Assembly (NCBI GenBank): GCA_026075535.2
Contig: AP026539.1
Coordinates: 10,354,001-10,418,000 of the forward strand
Source: Tricholoma matsutake
Lineage: Eukaryota; Basidiomycota; Agaricomycetes; Agaricales; Tricholomataceae
Reading direction: 5' to 3'
Length of the DNA stretch: 64,000 nucleotides
This document shows, one piece after another, positions 61,179-64,000 of the stretch (the first letter of the stretch is position 1; the number at the start of each line of letters is the position of its first letter). The position numbers and the translations under genes are program-made. A model generated the notes under the pieces. The model was not told the DNA's origin and made no database searches. It saw nothing but the letters and a program-made list of their open reading frames with translations.

Positions 61179-61535
61179 TACTTTACACTCCCCCCCCAGT
61201 CCGAGCGGACTCTGCTCAGACACACTCGGACACTTGGACTGTCCAAGGACTTCACTCGGACTCTGCTCAGACTCTGCTCGGACTCTGCTCGGACACTTGG
61301 ACTGTCCTAGTTGTCCAAGTAAAGTCCAAGGACTGCACTCGGACAACATCAATTGTACATTTATTTACACCTTTTAAAGTACTGTCCAAGTAAAGTCCAA
61401 GTTCCAGTCTTAGAGAAAGTCTTATAAGTCTCACAAAATGATGTGTGCACAGGAGGAATTGAACCAACAGCCTTCTGGACTAGCAATCACATGATGATGA
61501 AACATGCACACTCTACCACTTAAGCCAAGTAGTCA
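61179..61535 (-). mobile_element. tRNA-derived SINE-like element 1
   Basis: On the minus strand, box A TGGCTTAAGTGG (61527-61516) and box B GGTTCAATTCC (61465-61455) form a tRNA-like head. The body runs leftward through a short tandem array of GTCCGAGCAGA-type units (about 61200-61350) and ends GGGGGGAGTGTAAAGTAC at the gypsy-2 junction. Confidence 0.6.
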
Positions 61536-61554
61536 TTTAAAGTTACCTGTAATT

Positions 61555-61915
61555 TACCCTCCCCCACCTATTCCGGTCGGAGTCCAGTTATTCTGGTTGG
61601 AGTCCAGTTATTCCGGTTGGAGTCCAGTTATTCTGGTTGGAGTCCAGTTATTCCAGTCAGAGTCCAGTTATTCCAGTTGGAGTCCAGTTATTCCAGTTGG
61701 AGTCCAGTTATTCCAGTTATTCCAACCAGATTCTGGTTACTCCAGATCCTCAACTTAGAGTATATACCCTAATGGATAGTCAAATTTCAAGTCTCAAGTT
61801 GTCAAAGTGCCTACAAAATATATTTGTGCAGAGTAAGGATTGAACTCAAGACATCTTGATTAGAGTGATCACATGACAAACCAAACATGTGTGCTTAACC
61901 AGTTGAGCCACAGGA
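61555..61915 (-). mobile_element. tRNA-derived SINE-like element 2 with 20-bp tandem body
   Basis: Minus strand: box A TGGCTCAACTGG (61910-61899) and box B GAGTTCAATCC (61847-61837). The body contains a perfect 20-bp periodicity: AGTCCAGTTA on the plus strand at 61581, 61601, 61621, 61641, 61661, 61681 and 61701. The distal end is GGGGGAGGGTAAATTAC, nearly the same tail as element 1. Confidence 0.65.
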
Positions 61916-61994
61916 GAATTATTAGATAGTAATATAATGTTTATTCATGACACTCTAATTTTTTTCGGAGTAGTGAAAGATCAAATTTTTTTAA

Positions 61995-62275
61995 TTAACC
62001 ACATCCCTCACATTGAATGCGAGGGAGTGGGGATGATTGTGATTACATAGATAAACAAAAAATCCTCCCTCTCACAAGATGCAAGAGGGAGTTTTATTTA
62101 TATACATCAAAAGCTAACCCCTCGCGCTGAACGCGAGGGGGGAGGTAAAAACATGAAGAAAAAAATCCCTCCCCCACAAAAAATGGGGGAGGGGGGGCAC
62201 AATACTAATAAATAATTAAAAGTACAAAAAAAATCCCTCCCCACACAAAGTGCAGGGGAGGGGGAGGGGACGTGA
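61995..62275. repeat. Array of five G/C-rich hairpins in AT-rich spacers
   Basis: Stem-loops of the form CCCTC…GAGGG recur: near 62005-62032, 62065-62095, 62117-62142, 62165-62195 and 62233-62265. For example CCCCTCGCG…CGCGAGGGG, and CCCTCCCCC…GGGGGAGGG. Stems differ in sequence but keep pairing. Confidence 0.65.
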
Positions 62276-62286
62276 CCCGCCGTTGT

Positions 62287-62690
62287 CTGTCCTTCCACCC
62301 ATGATCCACCCCATGAGCAGTCGCTCATGAGGCTGGGGGTAGGTGGCTTGTCATCATTGTCATTCCACCCACCATCCACCCCACGAGCAGTTGCTCGTGA
62401 GGCTGGTGGCAGGTGGTGCATTGTCGTCTCCTATCCCTGCACCTGGGTGCCATTCCACCCATGTTCCACCCCACGAGCAGTTGCTTGTGAGGCTGGGGGT
62501 GGGTGGCTTGTCGTCATTGTCGTTCCACCCGTGATCCACCCCATGAGCAGTTGCTCATGAGGCTGGGGGCGGGTGGTGTGTCATTGTCATCTCCTGTCCC
62601 TGCCCCTGGGCATCATTCCACCCATGATCCACCCCACAAGCAGTTGCTCGTGAGGCTGGGGGTGGGTGGCTTGTCATCATTTGTCGTTGT
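62287..62690. repeat. Hairpin 2 array (composite 160-bp repeat)
   Basis: CCACCCCATGAGCAG-type units start at 62306, 62376, 62466, 62536 and 62629 (alternating 70 and 90-93 bp). Each contains a hairpin CCCATGAGC/GCTCATGAGG or CCCACGAGC/GCTCGTGAGG, with changes mostly compensated. Confidence 0.8.
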
Positions 62691-62939
62691 TGTCCCCTGT
62701 CTGGATTTCTGTTTTTTTCTTTTTTTTTGGGGGGGGGAGGGGGTTTGGGTGCATCAGTGCGACATGGCATGAGTACAGAAGTTGGTGGGTGCTTACTAGG
62801 CAGGTACCCCCCTTCCGGGGTCTCCTGGCATCCCTCTGCACCCTCCTAGCCCGTGTCAACAGCCTCACATCCCATTTGAATGGGGAGGAGGGGATCGGGT
62901 GGGCGTGGGCGTGGGTTGCGCGTTTTTTGTTGTGGCAGG

Positions 62940-63500
62940 TCATCCCCAGTAGTATACAACCTAAAAAGCAATAAATTACAATTAGTTAGTTTATAAAAAC
63001 AAAAAGCAAATGAAAAAAACTCACATAGGGCCCAAACGACACAATCTGCGTCGTTTGGGCCTGTGTTGGCTTGTTTGCGGGTGGTGGCATCATTACTAGT
63101 AGATTATAACCTAGAAAACTAAAAAAATGAGTTAGTTAGTTTATTAAAACAAAAACCAAACAAAAAAAACTTACATAGGCGTCATTTGGGCCCGCATTGG
63201 CTCGTTTGTGAGTGGTGGCATCATTGCCAGTAGATTATAACCTAGAAAGCTAAAAAAAAGGTTAGTTAGTTTATAAAAACAAAAGCAAACGAAAAAAACC
63301 TTACTTAGAGCCCAAACGATGCGATCTGCATCGTTTGGGCCTGTGTTCTGTCCAATCACGTCGTTTGGGCCCATGTTATGTCTGGCAGTCGAGTAGAACC
63401 TATAAAACAAATGAAACAAGTTAGTTAGTATGAAAAAACAAGAAGCAAACAAAAAAAAACATACTTAGGCCCCAAACGACACGATCTGCGTCGTTTGGGC
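62940..63500 (-). repeat. Hairpin 1 array with intron-like spacers
   Basis: Complete hairpins GCCCAAACGAC…GTCGTTTGGGC lie at 63030-63060, 63310-63340 and about 63470-63500, with half copies near 63179 and 63360. On the minus strand each is followed by GT(A/G)AGTTTTT…TTTTCTAGGTT spacers of about 55-75 bp and a short exon-like piece. Period is about 130-160 bp. Confidence 0.75.
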
Positions 63501-63524
63501 CCGTGTTCCATCCAGTCGGCTTGT

Positions 63525-63655
63525 TTGAAGGTGGTGGTGATGGTGGCATTGGGCATGGGAATGGTGGTGGTGGGTGCGCATGCAGTGGTGGTGGTAGAGT
63601 GGAGAGGAGGTGGAGGTGGCATTGGCGACAGTGGTGGTGGTGGTTGTGAGCTGGC
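63525..63655. repeat. GGTGGT-rich simple sequence
   Basis: Irregular GGTGGTGG and GGTGGCATTGG runs; low complexity with no gene. Confidence 0.7.
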
Positions 63656-63769
63656 AGTCACGTGTCACATGTCATGCATATGCATACTTATTAATTATTC
63701 CGTTAATGGCTGTGATTAACTACGTACCTTGGTTGGGTAATAAAAGTATTAAATGTATGCCCAAGAATA

Positions 63770-64000
63770 ATTGCTTGGTAGCTCAGTGGTTAAGTGTGCT
63801 GTTATGTATGCAGACCCAAGGTCGAGTGTTCAATTCTTGATGTGTGTCAAACTTTTATTTGGGAAAGCACGTGCATTCCAGTTATTCCAGTTAGTCCAGT
63901 TATTCCTGTTATTCTGGTTGTGATGAGTCCAGTCAGATTCCAGGGATTCCGGCTGTAAATTGGATCCTTATTCTGACCGGAATTGTGCTGCATAGGGAAA
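63770..64000 (+). mobile_element. tRNA-derived SINE-like element 3 (runs off the window)
   Basis: Box A TAGCTCAGTGG (63779-63789) and box B GTTCAATTC (63828-63836). The body has TTCCAGTTATTCC and TAGTCCAGTTATTCC units, the same words as element 2 but in the opposite orientation relative to the tRNA-like head. Confidence 0.6.

Noticed and set aside
62327..62770. Overlapping small frames with repeated PPASRATA-like peptides
   Set aside because: Several frames on both strands are open at once because the DNA is a palindromic tandem repeat; this is not evidence of a protein.
63779..63836. Functional tRNA gene
   Set aside because: Box A and box B are present, but no cloverleaf with a paired acceptor stem can be drawn and the sequence continues into a repeat body, so a SINE head is more likely.

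Overview
The window looks like a transposon-saturated, non-core region of a mushroom-forming basidiomycete (Agaricomycetes) genome. The evidence is short GT-AG introns of about 45-75 bp, Ty1/copia and Ty3/gypsy chromovirus polyproteins of types common in those fungi, a basidiomycete-type Helitron helicase, lineage-specific hypothetical proteins, and one fungal multi-pass membrane protein gene of DUF6533 type. There are no bacterial operons, rRNA genes, canonical tRNA genes or CRISPR arrays. I cannot name the species from sequence alone.

Layout. 0-3.7 kb: a multi-exon hypothetical gene, now broken, split by a hAT-like non-autonomous transposon (1033-2344) with a perfect 8-bp target duplication and a 158-bp satellite inside. 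3.7-5.5 kb: non-coding repeats. 5.5-7.3 kb: a minus-strand 558-codon open frame with a Cys cluster. 7.3-13.6 kb: a decayed Helitron Rep/helicase polyprotein with a cysteine-protease-like C-terminal domain. 13.9-25.1 kb: a complete Ty1/copia element (copia-A) whose RNase H region was split by a complete minus-strand chromovirus (gypsy-1, 18332-24311). 25.1-30.9 kb: mostly non-genic, with a TIR-bounded segment at 25588-26560. 30.9-32.8 kb: the only plausible ordinary host gene, a DUF6533-like membrane protein with several resolvable introns. 33.2-40.0 kb: a minus-strand transposase-like gene split by a deletion derivative of a second copia family (copia-B). 40.9-52.0 kb: two more relatives (copia-C complete; copia-D truncated), mixed with hAT-like elements. 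52.0-54.7 kb: LTR and gag of a third gypsy family. 55.9-56.6 kb: tandem repeats with a MITE. 56.6-61.2 kb: gypsy-2, with a 303-bp hAT-like insertion, truncated by SINE-like sequence. 61.2-64 kb: tRNA-derived SINE-like copies and arrays of hairpin modules.

How it fits together. Elements are nested: gypsy-1 in copia-A, copia-B in a transposase-like gene, copia-C in a hAT-like element, and hAT-like elements in a copia LTR, in gypsy-2 pol and in a hypothetical gene. Most insertions can be bounded to the base by target duplications. Almost all premature stops are TGA where CGA is expected, or TAG/TAA where CAG/CAA is expected; sister copies in the window confirm several. LTR pairs differ mostly at CpG. 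This is what deamination of methylated cytosine or a RIP-like process would leave.

The least conventional signals are: a hAT-like family with shared termini but interchangeable cargo; a modular cargo of hairpin 1, GT-AG spacer and hairpin 2 repeated at four loci; a conserved gag/pol minus-one overlap in two chromoviruses; and a basidiomycete gene family with RNase H-fold transposase hallmarks.
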